Below are positions 1 through 7,543 of a stretch of DNA of 30,577 bases, piece after piece. Numbering within the stretch: the first letter of the stretch is position 1; the number at the start of each line of letters is the position of its first letter. The stretch comes from DATJBF01 sp035515475 (GTDB taxonomy: Bacteria; Verrucomicrobiota; Verrucomicrobiia; Palsa-1439): the NCBI GenBank assembly GCA_035515475.1, contig DATJBF010000065.1, forward strand, positions 1 through 30,577. Direction: 5' to 3'. Below the pieces are notes generated by a model. It saw only the letters and a program-made list of their open reading frames with translations, was not told where the DNA came from and ran no database searches. Made by a program: the position numbers and the translations under genes.

Positions 1-766
1 TGTTGATGGTGCCCACGAGCTCCAGCAACGAGACGCGGCCACCGCACGCGATGTTGAAGGACTCGCCGAGCGCTTCCTTGGGTGCGGTGCAGGCGGCGAG
101 GTTGGCGTCGATGGCGTTTTCGACGTGGGAGAAGTCCCGCGTCTGTTTGCCGTCGCCGTAGATCGTCGGCGGTTCGTTCTTCAGAATCGCGGTGATGAAG
201 CGCGGGATGACGGCGGCGTATTGCGACTGCGGGTCCTGGCGCGGGCCAAACACGTTGAAGTAGCGCAGGGAAACGGTTTCGAGTCCGTAGAGTTGCCAGA
301 AGACGCGGCAGTAATATTCGCCGGTCACTTTCTGCACCGCATAGGGCGAAAGCGGAGATGGCGTCATGTCCTCGCGTTTCGGCAGCGTGGGCGTATCGCC
401 ATAAACGCTCGAGGAGGAACTAAACGCGACGCGCCGCACGCCGGTATCGCGCGCGGCGATCAACACGTTCAACGTGCCCGTGACGTTGGCCTGGTTGGTG
501 GTGTGCGGGTCTTCGACCGACCGGAAAACGCTTGGCATGGCACCGACGTGCAGGACGTATCGTACCCCCTCCATCGCGTGTCGCACCGCGTCGAGTACGC
601 GCAGGTCGCTTTCGACGACCTCGATGTCGTCGGCAAATGGGGCGATGTTCTCACGCTTCCCACTGGAGAAATTGTCGAAGATCCGAACGGTTTTCCCCTG
701 CCGGACCAGATAGTCGGCGATGTTCGATCCGATAAACCCCGCTCCACCCGTAATGAGATAATCCAT
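1..766 (-). CDS. NAD-dependent NDP-sugar epimerase/dehydratase (partial, 3' end outside window)
   Basis: Extended short-chain dehydrogenase that most resembles UDP-glucose/UDP-GlcNAc 4-epimerases (GalE/WbpP type), making nucleotide sugars for surface polysaccharide in the cytoplasm. Reading leftward from ATG at 766, the protein begins MDYLITGGAGFIGSN, the NAD-binding glycine motif. It then shows an SSSSVYG segment carrying the catalytic serine, YAVQK as the YxxxK catalytic pair, and RYFNVFGPRQDP, typical of the WbpP-like subgroup. About 255 residues lie inside the window, so roughly the last quarter is missing. A good Shine-Dalgarno (aggagagagg) sits just before the ATG, and the start lies about 20 bp after the PIG-L stop, so it is the last visible gene of a minus-strand operon. 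Substrate (UDP-Glc, UDP-GlcNAc or UDP-uronic acid) cannot be fixed from sequence; the neighbouring UDP-glucose dehydrogenase makes a uronic acid pathway possible. Confidence 0.88.
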   Translation of the reverse strand, partial: MDYLITGGAGFIGSNIADYLVRQGKTVRIFDNFSSGKRENIAPFADDIEVVESDLRVLDAVRHAMEGVRYVLHVGAMPSVFRSVEDPHTTNQANVTGTLNVLIAARDTGVRRVAFSSSSSVYGDTPTLPKREDMTPSPLSPYAVQKVTGEYYCRVFWQLYGLETVSLRYFNVFGPRQDPQSQYAAVIPRFITAILKNEPPTIYGDGKQTRDFSHVENAIDANLAACTAPKEALGESFNIACGGRVSLLELVGTIN

Positions 767-786
767 TCCTCTCTCCTGTTGGCTGA

Positions 787-2220
787 TTACTCCGCCGGGT
801 TATGCCTGTTTCCGAGGCCGTTGGACAGCGAAAACAAACGCCAGGCCGTATCGTCCGCCGCCACCTCCCCGAGGTTCGCCCGCGTGGCCGTAAACAGCAA
901 ATCGGGCCTAGGCTCCCCCAGCAACCGCAGCGGCACGCGCACGATCAGCCGATTCTCGACGCTCACCACGGTCACGCTCTCGTTCGTCAATCGTTGGCCG
1001 CCGTCAAACACATGGACCCGTCCCAGAGGGGTGATGTTGACCTGAAGCTTCGGGCGCCGGTCGAAATCCTCACCGCGCTTGTACGCGTAGAGAAACAGGT
1101 GAACGTTGGCCCGCTTGCCCAGCCGGTTCCGCAGCGTTACCTGGGCGATCAGTTCGTCGCCCTGGCGGATGAACGCCGTCTCCTCCAACTCCAACGATAC
1201 CGGCTCGACTTCCGACCGTTCCGCGTCAGGGGCGGGGAGCACCTCGGCCGGGGTGAACTTCACGACCTTGTTGCGGATCGCCTGCTTCCAGTTGATCACC
1301 GTATTCACCGGCGCCGCGGGGATGACGGGCACATCGATCGTCGCAAAGATCTCATTGGCCCGGGCGAACGACACCAGGGAGTATTCGCTGACGGTCAGTT
1401 GGGTGCGGTTTTGCAGGATGGCTTCGTATTTCCGTTGCGTCTGCTCGGGCGTCAACGGCAGCGACCGCCAGACGCCGTCGTCCAGCAATTGGCGCGGCGG
1501 TTCCAGTGCCAGTTCAGGATGATAATGATACGGGCGCGGCCAAGAACCGAAGTGCACCACGTAATAGTAGATTTGCGGCGCAGTCTGGACTCCGCCAAGT
1601 TGCAGCACGGCGAGCCTCACAAAATTCGCCGCCGACCGGTGGTCGGGGTTCGTGTCGGCCGGGTGCGTCACGAAAACCTTCGTCGGGCGGAACTCGCGAA
1701 ACACTTCCTCCAGATCGGCCACGACGCTCTCCGGCTTGTACGGGTGCTCGAACCCGAAGGCGTCGCGGTACGGAACCGCGGTGGCCTGCGTGGCGTCGCT
1801 CCGGAACGGCGGGCACTCGCCCCAGTAGTCCCGCCACATGCGCAGGGTTCCCCAGTCCGGATAGCCGAGAAACGTCAATTGCTCGCGCGACAACCCGAGC
1901 AAACCCGTCGCCGCAATCGCTTCGCGCTCGCGCAACTCGCCAAACGCGAGGTACTGACGCGGCCGAAGGTGGAGGCGAAGCTTGTAAAGCTTGAAGGCAA
2001 TCTGGTTGTGGTCGCCGCTGGTCAGATAGACCACGCGGACGGCCGCCCCGGTGGCACAAGCCTGTTGGATCAGTCCGCCGGTACCGATCACTTCGTCGTC
2101 AGGGTGTGGCGCGACAACTACGATCCGGTCCGCCGGGGTCGGCGGGGGAAACGGTCCCTGGCCAACCGCCGGCGCGGCGCCAAGACAAACCAGCCAAACA
2201 AGGGCAACGGCCCGCCGCAT
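787..2220 (-). CDS. Secreted PIG-L family (LmbE-like) deacetylase with C-terminal beta-rich domain
   Basis: Zinc-dependent N-acetylglucosaminyl deacetylase family protein, 477 residues from the chosen start. Residues 1-21 (MRRAVALVWLVCLGAAPAVG) form a Sec signal peptide, so it acts outside the cytoplasmic membrane. The family metal motif is PHPDDE at residues 38-43, and the second motif HPADTNPDHRS follows about 150 residues on, both intact. The last ~170 residues are not part of the catalytic fold and look beta-rich (VSLELEETAF, AQVTLRNRLG), perhaps a sugar-binding or assembly module. An in-frame extension to 2307 exists but would bury the signal peptide inside the upstream gene. The chosen ATG lies 1 bp after the UDP-glucose dehydrogenase stop and has a gcagg ribosome site. 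Its place between a dehydrogenase and an epimerase suggests deacetylation of an exported amino-sugar polymer or lipid-linked sugar; that role is inferred. Confidence 0.85.
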   Translation of the reverse strand: MRRAVALVWLVCLGAAPAVGQGPFPPPTPADRIVVVAPHPDDEVIGTGGLIQQACATGAAVRVVYLTSGDHNQIAFKLYKLRLHLRPRQYLAFGELREREAIAATGLLGLSREQLTFLGYPDWGTLRMWRDYWGECPPFRSDATQATAVPYRDAFGFEHPYKPESVVADLEEVFREFRPTKVFVTHPADTNPDHRSAANFVRLAVLQLGGVQTAPQIYYYVVHFGSWPRPYHYHPELALEPPRQLLDDGVWRSLPLTPEQTQRKYEAILQNRTQLTVSEYSLVSFARANEIFATIDVPVIPAAPVNTVINWKQAIRNKVVKFTPAEVLPAPDAERSEVEPVSLELEETAFIRQGDELIAQVTLRNRLGKRANVHLFLYAYKRGEDFDRRPKLQVNITPLGRVHVFDGGQRLTNESVTVVSVENRLIVRVPLRLLGEPRPDLLFTATRANLGEVAADDTAWRLFSLSNGLGNRHNPAE

Positions 2221-2221
2221 G

Positions 2222-3514
2222 TCACCTGCCGATGCTCTTGTACACGAAACCCTGCCCGACCATTTTCTCCGGGTCAAACAGGTTCCGGCCGTCGAGCACG
2301 ATGGCATGGTTCATGACCGCGCGCAACTTCTCGAGATCCAAGTCGCGAAACTCATCCCACTCCGTGCAAATGATGAGCGCGTCGGCGCCCGATGCCGCGG
2401 CGTACGGGCCATCGCAAAACTCGACGCCGGGCAACACCTCGCGCGCCTTGCCCATCGCCTTCGGGTCATAAGCGCGAATCTTCGCCCCCTCCTGCTGGAG
2501 CGGACGAATGATTTCCAGTGACGGTGCCAGGCGCATGTCGTCGGTGTTCGGCTTGAACGCCAGTCCCAGGACCGCGATGGTCTTGTCCTTTACGATCCAG
2601 AGGGTGTCGTGAACCTTCTTGAGGAAACGCTGAATCTGGTCCGCATTGATCCGCTGGACGTCTTTGAGCAATTGAAAATCGTAGCCGAGTTCTCCGGCTA
2701 TGTGGACAAACGCGCTCAGGTCCTTCGGAAAACACGAGCCGCCGTAACCCAGCCCCGCATTGAGAAACGCGGCTCCAATGCGCTTGTCCAAGCCCATGCC
2801 GTGGACGACGTCGGTGATGTTCGCGCCGCTGGTCTCGCAAATGACCGAGAGCGCGTTGGCGTAGGAAATCTTCAGAGCCAGGAACGAATTGCACGCGTGT
2901 TTGATCAGCTCGGCGGAGTTGATGTCCGTAATGATGATTGGCGCCGCGAATGGGGCGTAAATCTCTTTCATCTTCGCCACCGGCCGCGGGCTCGAGACCC
3001 CGATGACCACGCGGTCGGGCTGCATCAAATCCTGCACGGCGCAACCCTCGCGCAGAAACTCGGGGTTGCTGACCACGTCGAGGTCGACCTGATGCTTGTT
3101 GTAGCGCTTGACGGTTTCGGCGACTTTCTCCCCGGTCTTGACGGGCACAGTAGACTTGTCGACAACGATCTTGTATTCGGTCATGGCGCCGGCGATTTCG
3201 CGCGCCACCCGCTCGACAAAGCTCATATCCACCGAACCATCGGGCTTGGGCGGCGTCGGTACCGCAATGAAGATCACGTCGGAATTCTGGACGCCATCCG
3301 CGATTTGTCCCGTGAACCGGAGTCGCCCGGCGGCGACGTTTCGTTTGACGATCTCGTCCAGGCCCGGCTCGTAGATCGGGATGCCGCCCGCTTGCAGAAG
3401 CTCGACCTTCTTCGGGTCGTTGTCGACGCAAATCACCTGATGGCCCACTTCCGCGAAGCAGGCCCCGGTCACCAGCCCGACGTATCCCGTCCCGACAATG
3501 CTGATCTTCGCCAT
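2222..3514 (-). CDS. ugd: UDP-glucose 6-dehydrogenase
   Basis: Oxidises UDP-glucose to UDP-glucuronate with two NAD+, supplying acidic sugar for capsule, exopolysaccharide or lipid modification. The 430-residue protein has the full family layout. The N-terminal Rossmann motif is GTGYVGL at residues 8-14. Next come VDKSTVPVKTG (118-128), the central NPEFLREG (150-157) and the dimerisation/catalytic helix with K205 and N209. The catalytic cysteine is C261 in GYGGSCFPKD (256-265). The C-terminal UDP-binding part includes AVLGLAFKPNTDDMR. Length is normal for the Ugd/TuaD family. The stop is one base from the PIG-L start and the gene lies about 20 bp after lptD, so all four genes are likely co-transcribed. 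UDP-N-acetyl-hexosamine dehydrogenases are the nearest alternative, but the motif set fits UDP-glucose. Confidence 0.95.
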   Translation of the reverse strand: MAKISIVGTGYVGLVTGACFAEVGHQVICVDNDPKKVELLQAGGIPIYEPGLDEIVKRNVAAGRLRFTGQIADGVQNSDVIFIAVPTPPKPDGSVDMSFVERVAREIAGAMTEYKIVVDKSTVPVKTGEKVAETVKRYNKHQVDLDVVSNPEFLREGCAVQDLMQPDRVVIGVSSPRPVAKMKEIYAPFAAPIIITDINSAELIKHACNSFLALKISYANALSVICETSGANITDVVHGMGLDKRIGAAFLNAGLGYGGSCFPKDLSAFVHIAGELGYDFQLLKDVQRINADQIQRFLKKVHDTLWIVKDKTIAVLGLAFKPNTDDMRLAPSLEIIRPLQQEGAKIRAYDPKAMGKAREVLPGVEFCDGPYAAASGADALIICTEWDEFRDLDLEKLRAVMNHAIVLDGRNLFDPEKMVGQGFVYKSIGR

Positions 3515-3536
3515 AAGCTGTCGCTCCTTGATCGGC

Positions 3537-5726
3537 TCAGTTCACCGCCAACGTGGATTTCGGAAAGGCCTTCAGCGTCACACTGAAGAAGGCCGTCATC
3601 TCATCCTTCTGCGTGCGTTGGGTGAGGTACCGGAAACCGTAATTGATCAGCCAATCGTGCGTTTCCTGCCGCAAGACGTATTCCTGCTCTTCCCACGTGC
3701 CATCTTCGAGGTCGACCTGCTCGTAAATGTGCGCCGTCCAGTGCCGCGTGAGCCGGCACGCGAAGTCGCCACTGACGAGGTTGCTGTCGCCCTTGAGATA
3801 GCGCGTGCCGACGCCGAAGCTCCAGCGGTCGGCGTCGATCACCCGGGCCGCGGTGTTGAACTCGTGCAACACCCCGTCATTCAACCCGTAACGCGTCGAG
3901 GTCTCTTCCTTCAACCAAGCATACGGCCGCAGCTCCATCGTACCAAAGAAATCCGAGAAATCCGTTTGTCCCTTCTCCTTCTCGATCCGCCAATCCGTCC
4001 AGCCCGTCAAATCCACCAGGTTCCACGCCTCGCCGTCGCGTCGTGTCTGCACCGTCTGGCGCATGCCGAAACGCACCACGTCCTGGGCGTCGATCGCGTC
4101 GATCGTGTTGTACGCCGGGAACTCCAGCGGCGAATACCGGGTCGCCGATAGCATGTCGCCCCCGCGCAACTTCACCTCCCGCACGGAATCGAATTGAAAG
4201 AGTTCATTGGTTGTCTTGTCGGGACGCGGGACCCATTGATAGTCTGCAAACGGCTGCATGATGTGGCGCAAACCATCGATGCGGAACCAATCGCTTTGCA
4301 CGCCGTCCCACGACCGAGACATCTTGAAAGAAGTTTCCATGCCAAGGTCGTAAACCACCCGGGCCACATCCTGGCTCACCGCCGCGCTCTCGGGAGCCCG
4401 CGAGTAATACGTCGCCCGCACACCCGCGCGCGGGATTACCGACAGCCAGCCGCCCAGCAACTGCGGGGCGACGATCTGGTGGAACGTGTCCGCCCGGACG
4501 GCATTCCCCACGAAATTGGTGCCCGCCGCGCCCACGACGTTCGTGTTGCCGGGATCGTTGTGGTACTCCCCGACGCTGCTCTCGCCCTCGTAAAAGAAGG
4601 GCGTATGGCCCAGCCGCGTTCGGTTGATTGCCAGCTTCGCCTCCGGCAGGCGCTCCACCTCGGCGAAGAAATCATTGAACTGCGGGCGCGTCAGCAACGA
4701 CAGCGTGTAGTCCGGCCCGCGCTTCGTAACGTCGGCCACCGAGTCCGGCTCTCGGTTGTGACGGAATTCGTGACGGAAGAAATCATCCTCCACGTCGGAG
4801 TCGCTGAGCTTGTGCAGGTCGACCGTCAGCGTCACATCGTTGGTCCAATACTGTTTGTGTTGCCACTCGCCCCGGTACCGGTTGTGGCCGATGTCTTTGC
4901 CGACGTCCGTCGTGTCCTTGGGTTTCGCGTCGTTGATGTAGTAGCCGGTCAGCAACCCCTCTCCGGCCGAGCCGAACCGGTATTTCACGTCCGCGCCGGT
5001 GCCGAACCCGCGTCGGGTCCGTTCATCCGCGTGAACCGTCACTTGCACGTCGCGGTTGACATTCCAGCTGTAGCTCGACAACAGAAACGCGCCCCAACGC
5101 GAGTCATCGCCCACGCTGAAGAGCAGCGGCGGATTGTCGCCTTTGAGCGACCACACAACGATGGGAAACCAAAAGACCGGTACGTCGCCGAAGCGCAACG
5201 TGGCGTCGTACATCACGACCCGATCGCCGGGCCAAATCTCACCATGCGTACCCTCCAAGTGATAGTCCGGCCGGTCGTAATCGCACGTGGTCGCCGTGCC
5301 ACGGGTGAACACGTAATGGTTCGTATCGACCTGCTGCAGTTGTTCCCCGCTCAGGTACAGCGGGTTGACGAATCCGCGGATGTTGTCGGCCTTCAGCGCG
5401 TGCGTGTCGAAGTTGTAGAACAGCGATGGCGCGACCCATTCCTCCCCCGGCTGATTCAGGCGAACATGACCCTCGGCCCAGGCGTCCTTCGTCTCGGTGT
5501 TGAATTTGACCCGGTCCGCCCGCAGCGTGTCGTCCTTGTAACGAATGATAACGTTGCCTTCAGCAGTGTAGATCTTGGAGACTTGATCGAAATTCATCTT
5601 CTCGGCGTCGATCGTCGCCGACGGTCCGCGGTTCTCACTCCCGGATGGTTCCTCAGCCTGCGTTGCCATCGCTGCAAGCCACACGACCACCGCTAGTGTT
5701 GACCGGAAGCGCCCCACTTTCCTCAT
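3537..5726 (-). CDS. lptD: LptD-like outer-membrane LPS assembly protein
   Basis: Outer-membrane beta-barrel protein of the LptD/OstA type, which inserts lipopolysaccharide into the outer leaflet. From ATG at 5726 it has 729 residues and begins with a signal peptide (RSTLAVVVWLAAMATQAEE). An OstA-like jelly-roll repeat follows (DAEKMNFDQVSKIYTAEGNV, then YKDDTLRADRVKFN and AWAEGHVRL). The rest is a long aromatic, alternating beta-barrel region ending in FFSVTLKAFP. A GTG at 5801 would add 25 residues before the signal peptide and is less likely. No clear Shine-Dalgarno precedes either start. It is the first gene of the run lptD-ugd-PIG-L-epimerase. Sequence divergence from proteobacterial LptD is large, so the assignment rests on the N-terminal OstA pattern and barrel-like C-terminus. 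Confidence 0.82.
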   Translation of the reverse strand: MRKVGRFRSTLAVVVWLAAMATQAEEPSGSENRGPSATIDAEKMNFDQVSKIYTAEGNVIIRYKDDTLRADRVKFNTETKDAWAEGHVRLNQPGEEWVAPSLFYNFDTHALKADNIRGFVNPLYLSGEQLQQVDTNHYVFTRGTATTCDYDRPDYHLEGTHGEIWPGDRVVMYDATLRFGDVPVFWFPIVVWSLKGDNPPLLFSVGDDSRWGAFLLSSYSWNVNRDVQVTVHADERTRRGFGTGADVKYRFGSAGEGLLTGYYINDAKPKDTTDVGKDIGHNRYRGEWQHKQYWTNDVTLTVDLHKLSDSDVEDDFFRHEFRHNREPDSVADVTKRGPDYTLSLLTRPQFNDFFAEVERLPEAKLAINRTRLGHTPFFYEGESSVGEYHNDPGNTNVVGAAGTNFVGNAVRADTFHQIVAPQLLGGWLSVIPRAGVRATYYSRAPESAAVSQDVARVVYDLGMETSFKMSRSWDGVQSDWFRIDGLRHIMQPFADYQWVPRPDKTTNELFQFDSVREVKLRGGDMLSATRYSPLEFPAYNTIDAIDAQDVVRFGMRQTVQTRRDGEAWNLVDLTGWTDWRIEKEKGQTDFSDFFGTMELRPYAWLKEETSTRYGLNDGVLHEFNTAARVIDADRWSFGVGTRYLKGDSNLVSGDFACRLTRHWTAHIYEQVDLEDGTWEEQEYVLRQETHDWLINYGFRYLTQRTQKDEMTAFFSVTLKAFPKSTLAVN

Positions 5727-5809
5727 AAAAGCCGGGGCGAAAGCTAACACACCGCCTGCAGCCCCAGCAAGGCCAAAGGACCGATAGCGCTTCTCACCCA
5801 CGCAAGCGG

Positions 5810-5930
5810 TGTTTCACGAGTGCGAGGGACCCGGCGCCGGTCGCCTGACGGCAGCAAGTCCGGGCCCTCGGATCCCAGGGAAATCATGCCGGGCCTGACG
5901 CCTCGGAACGGCAATTGGGCGGCGACCCGT
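5810..5930 (+). ncRNA. Unidentified structured RNA candidate / leader of the 51-residue ORF
   Basis: A GC-rich block between lptD and a small ORF folds in ways unlike random spacer. ggtcgcc at 5839-5845 pairs perfectly with ggcgacc at 5921-5927, closing an 89-nt domain. Inside, ggccc 5863-5867 pairs with gggcc 5891-5895 and a short hairpin (gcc...ggc) sits at 5900-5912. The 8-mer gcctgacg occurs twice (5843-5850 and 5893-5900). It lacks the GGAAGGAAGCAGC core of SRP RNA and I could not fit it to a named riboswitch, although gcgagggac...ggcagcaa faintly recalls SAM-type aptamers. Strand is uncertain because palindromic stems read both ways; plus is preferred because the small ORF follows 50 bp later. 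Confidence 0.35.
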
Positions 5931-5978
5931 TTCTAGCATACCACCTGCTCATAACCGCGTTCCCAACAGGAACTCCCA

Positions 5979-6134
5979 ATGAGGAAGATCAAGATCCCCC
6001 CGGTGAAACTGAGCGAATGGGTTGAGTTCTGTTGGCTCCTGGTAAGCAATCCCACCTTCCAAGCGGCGCGCGACAAGCGGAAGGCCTATTTCGAATATCG
6101 CCTCGGCAAGATTTACAGCGCGCCCTGCTTCTAG
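5979..6134 (+). CDS. Small basic protein, 51 residues, unknown function
   Basis: ATG at 5979 is preceded by acagga about 8 bp upstream and the frame ends in TAG at 6134. The product starts MRKIKIPPVKLSEWVEF, continues through an aromatic segment (CWLLVSNPTF) and ends with a basic/aromatic stretch (RDKRKAYFEYRLGKIY) and APCF. It is lysine/arginine-rich and looks like one or two amphipathic helices; no membrane segment or metal motif is clear. It stands alone on the plus strand, with divergent lptD to its left and convergent ridA to its right, and directly follows the structured block at 5810-5930. I do not recognise a family. The protein-like composition, start signal and placement support a real gene, but it is short. 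Confidence 0.5.
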   Translation: MRKIKIPPVKLSEWVEFCWLLVSNPTFQAARDKRKAYFEYRLGKIYSAPCF

Positions 6135-6162
6135 CCCGAACAGGCTTCTCCGCGGCGTCCCA

Positions 6163-6543
6163 TCATCGCGCGGCTACGACTTCGATCAACACCAATGCGT
6201 CCTTCGGCAGCCGCGCCGCCTGCACCGTCGAACGCGCCGGCGGCTCCTTCGCAAAATACTTGGCGTAGACCTCGTTCATCGCCGCGAAGTGTTTCATGTC
6301 GCTCAGGAACACGGTGGTTTTCACGACATTTCCCAACTTCAGGCCTTGCGACTCGAGCAGGGCCCGAACGTTTTCTAGGACGCGCGCCGTCTGCTCGGCG
6401 ATGCCCCCGGCCGCCATATCGCCGCTCGCAAGATCCAGGGCGATCTGCCCCGCGCAGAAAAGAAAGTCCCCCGCCCACACCGCCTGCGAGTAAGGGCCGA
6501 TTGCTTTCGGCACTGCCTCGGTTGCCACGACTTGATGTTTCAT
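6163..6543 (-). CDS. ridA: RidA family reactive enamine/imine deaminase
   Basis: Cytosolic trimeric enzyme of the YjgF/YER057c/UK114 family that hydrolyses reactive 2-aminoacrylate-type enamines made by PLP enzymes. From ATG at 6543 it is 126 residues, the usual size. Seen: AIGPYSQAV near residue 15, CAGQIALD (30-37), the conserved arginine R104 in PPARSTVQAARLP, and E121 in LIEVVAA, matching the active-site Arg and Glu of RidA. The start at 6543 is chosen because GGAGG lies about 6 bp before it; a GTG at 6555 in the same frame would place this ribosome site inside the gene. It is a monocistronic minus-strand gene; alanine racemase at 14732 is a PLP enzyme in the window but is not linked to it. 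Confidence 0.93.
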   Translation of the reverse strand: MKHQVVATEAVPKAIGPYSQAVWAGDFLFCAGQIALDLASGDMAAGGIAEQTARVLENVRALLESQGLKLGNVVKTTVFLSDMKHFAAMNEVYAKYFAKEPPARSTVQAARLPKDALVLIEVVAAR

Positions 6544-6663
6544 GTTCGCCTCCACTTGGTCTCGCCGCGTTTCGCTCCTCCGAACGACCTTAACATGTAC
6601 GAAGCGCAGGTTGTCTCGTAAAATATGCTGGGCTCCCCATGCCTGCCGAGCGCTCCGACAACC

Positions 6664-7068
6664 TCAGTTTTTTTCTCGCCAGACCAGCCACGCAGCCACG
6701 GCCAGCAAGGCCGTGTCTTGCCCCAACGCCAACACGCTGACCCTGCGCGCTTCAACCGTTCCAAAACAACCACACCGAACGTCCAGCCCGCGCGCCAGAG
6801 CCTGCCCGATGGCGATCAGGAACACCATCAGCATCACCGCAATCACCCCGGCGCTGGCCCGACGCCAGACTCCCAGCGCCAGGAGAACGCCCGCGACGAC
6901 CTCGATCCAGGGCAGAGTAATGGCCAACAGGTTGATCGCCTCGTGTGGCAACAGCCGGTAATTCCCGATGTCGGCCGCAAACGTGGCGGGTTGCAGAAAC
7001 TTCAGCGCGCCGGCAATTATGAACGCGCCCCCCAGCGCGAGCCGCAGCAGCAGGGCCACCGCCTTCAT
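6664..7068 (-). CDS. MauE/DoxX-like four-helix membrane protein
   Basis: Small integral membrane protein (134 residues) of the MauE/DoxX superfamily, whose members pair with thioredoxin-like or sulfur-handling proteins and are thought to support periplasmic disulfide or redox chemistry. Four hydrophobic helices are visible (about residues 3-24, 47-66, 72-92 and 112-130), with GALKFLQP after helix 1 and a conserved RCGCFG motif holding C99 and C101 before helix 4. The ATG overlaps the stop of the rhodanese gene by four bases (ATGA), so the two are translationally coupled. Together with the DUF1573 gene it forms a three-gene operon. Exact substrate is unknown. Confidence 0.78.
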   Translation of the reverse strand: MKAVALLLRLALGGAFIIAGALKFLQPATFAADIGNYRLLPHEAINLLAITLPWIEVVAGVLLALGVWRRASAGVIAVMLMVFLIAIGQALARGLDVRCGCFGTVEARRVSVLALGQDTALLAVAAWLVWREKN

Positions 7069-7529
7069 GGTTGCTCTCCTTTGCGGGATGGCAATCCCGC
7101 TGTTTGCCAGACCGTCCAGCCGTTCACGAGCACGCGCACGTGGCGATAACCAAGCTCACTCAGTTTCACCATCAGCCGGTGACTCAAATCGCACTGTTGG
7201 CCGTCGCAGTAGACGACGATGCTCGAGTCGGGTGTCAACAGGGTCGCCACGCGCGGATACTGCTGGTCGAAATCCTCAACCGGCAAACTGAACGCGTTGG
7301 CGATATGGCCGGCGGCGTAATCGGCCGGGGAACGCGCGTCGAGGAAGAACGTGGTCCCGCTTCGCCACAGTTCCTGCGCCTCGTGGAGCGGGACAGTGTC
7401 CCGTGCCTGCAACCGGGGTTTCGGCGGAGCGATGTAAGGAATGCCCCGGGTCGAGATCGCGTTCGCCACCAATCCCAACGCGCCCCCCGCCAACACGATC
7501 AGAAGCGCCCGCTGGATGGTGCGCCGCAT
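7065..7529 (-). CDS. Membrane-anchored rhodanese-like protein
   Basis: Single rhodanese domain of 154 residues behind an N-terminal membrane anchor (residues 7-25, ALLIVLAGGALGLVANA), so the domain probably faces the periplasm. The domain shows FFLDARSPADYAAGHI (61-76), IVVYCDGQQCDLSHRL with catalytic C108 in a six-residue active loop (C-D-G-Q-Q-C), and the closing VRVLVNGWTVWQTAGLP. Rhodaneses carry sulfane sulfur on this cysteine; the second cysteine C113 could form a disulfide. It begins about 14 bp after the DUF1573 stop and overlaps the MauE-like gene. The trio suggests periplasmic thiol/sulfur transfer or redox sensing. Confidence 0.87.
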   Translation of the reverse strand: MRRTIQRALLIVLAGGALGLVANAISTRGIPYIAPPKPRLQARDTVPLHEAQELWRSGTTFFLDARSPADYAAGHIANAFSLPVEDFDQQYPRVATLLTPDSSIVVYCDGQQCDLSHRLMVKLSELGYRHVRVLVNGWTVWQTAGLPSRKGEQP

Positions 7530-7543
7530 CGGTCGTCGCCCGC

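Noticed and set aside
802..2316. Long plus-strand frame (504 codons) opposite the PIG-L gene
   Set aside because: Arg/Pro/His-rich shadow of the deacetylase with no domain pattern; the minus strand has signal peptide and metal motifs.
4194..5696. Long plus-strand frame (500 codons) opposite lptD
   Set aside because: Mirror of lptD codon bias, very rich in Arg/Val/His, no start signal or family pattern.
5810..5930. SRP RNA, tRNA or SAM riboswitch
   Set aside because: No GGAAGGAAGCAGC core, no T-loop, and only a weak likeness to SAM aptamer motifs; kept as an unnamed candidate.
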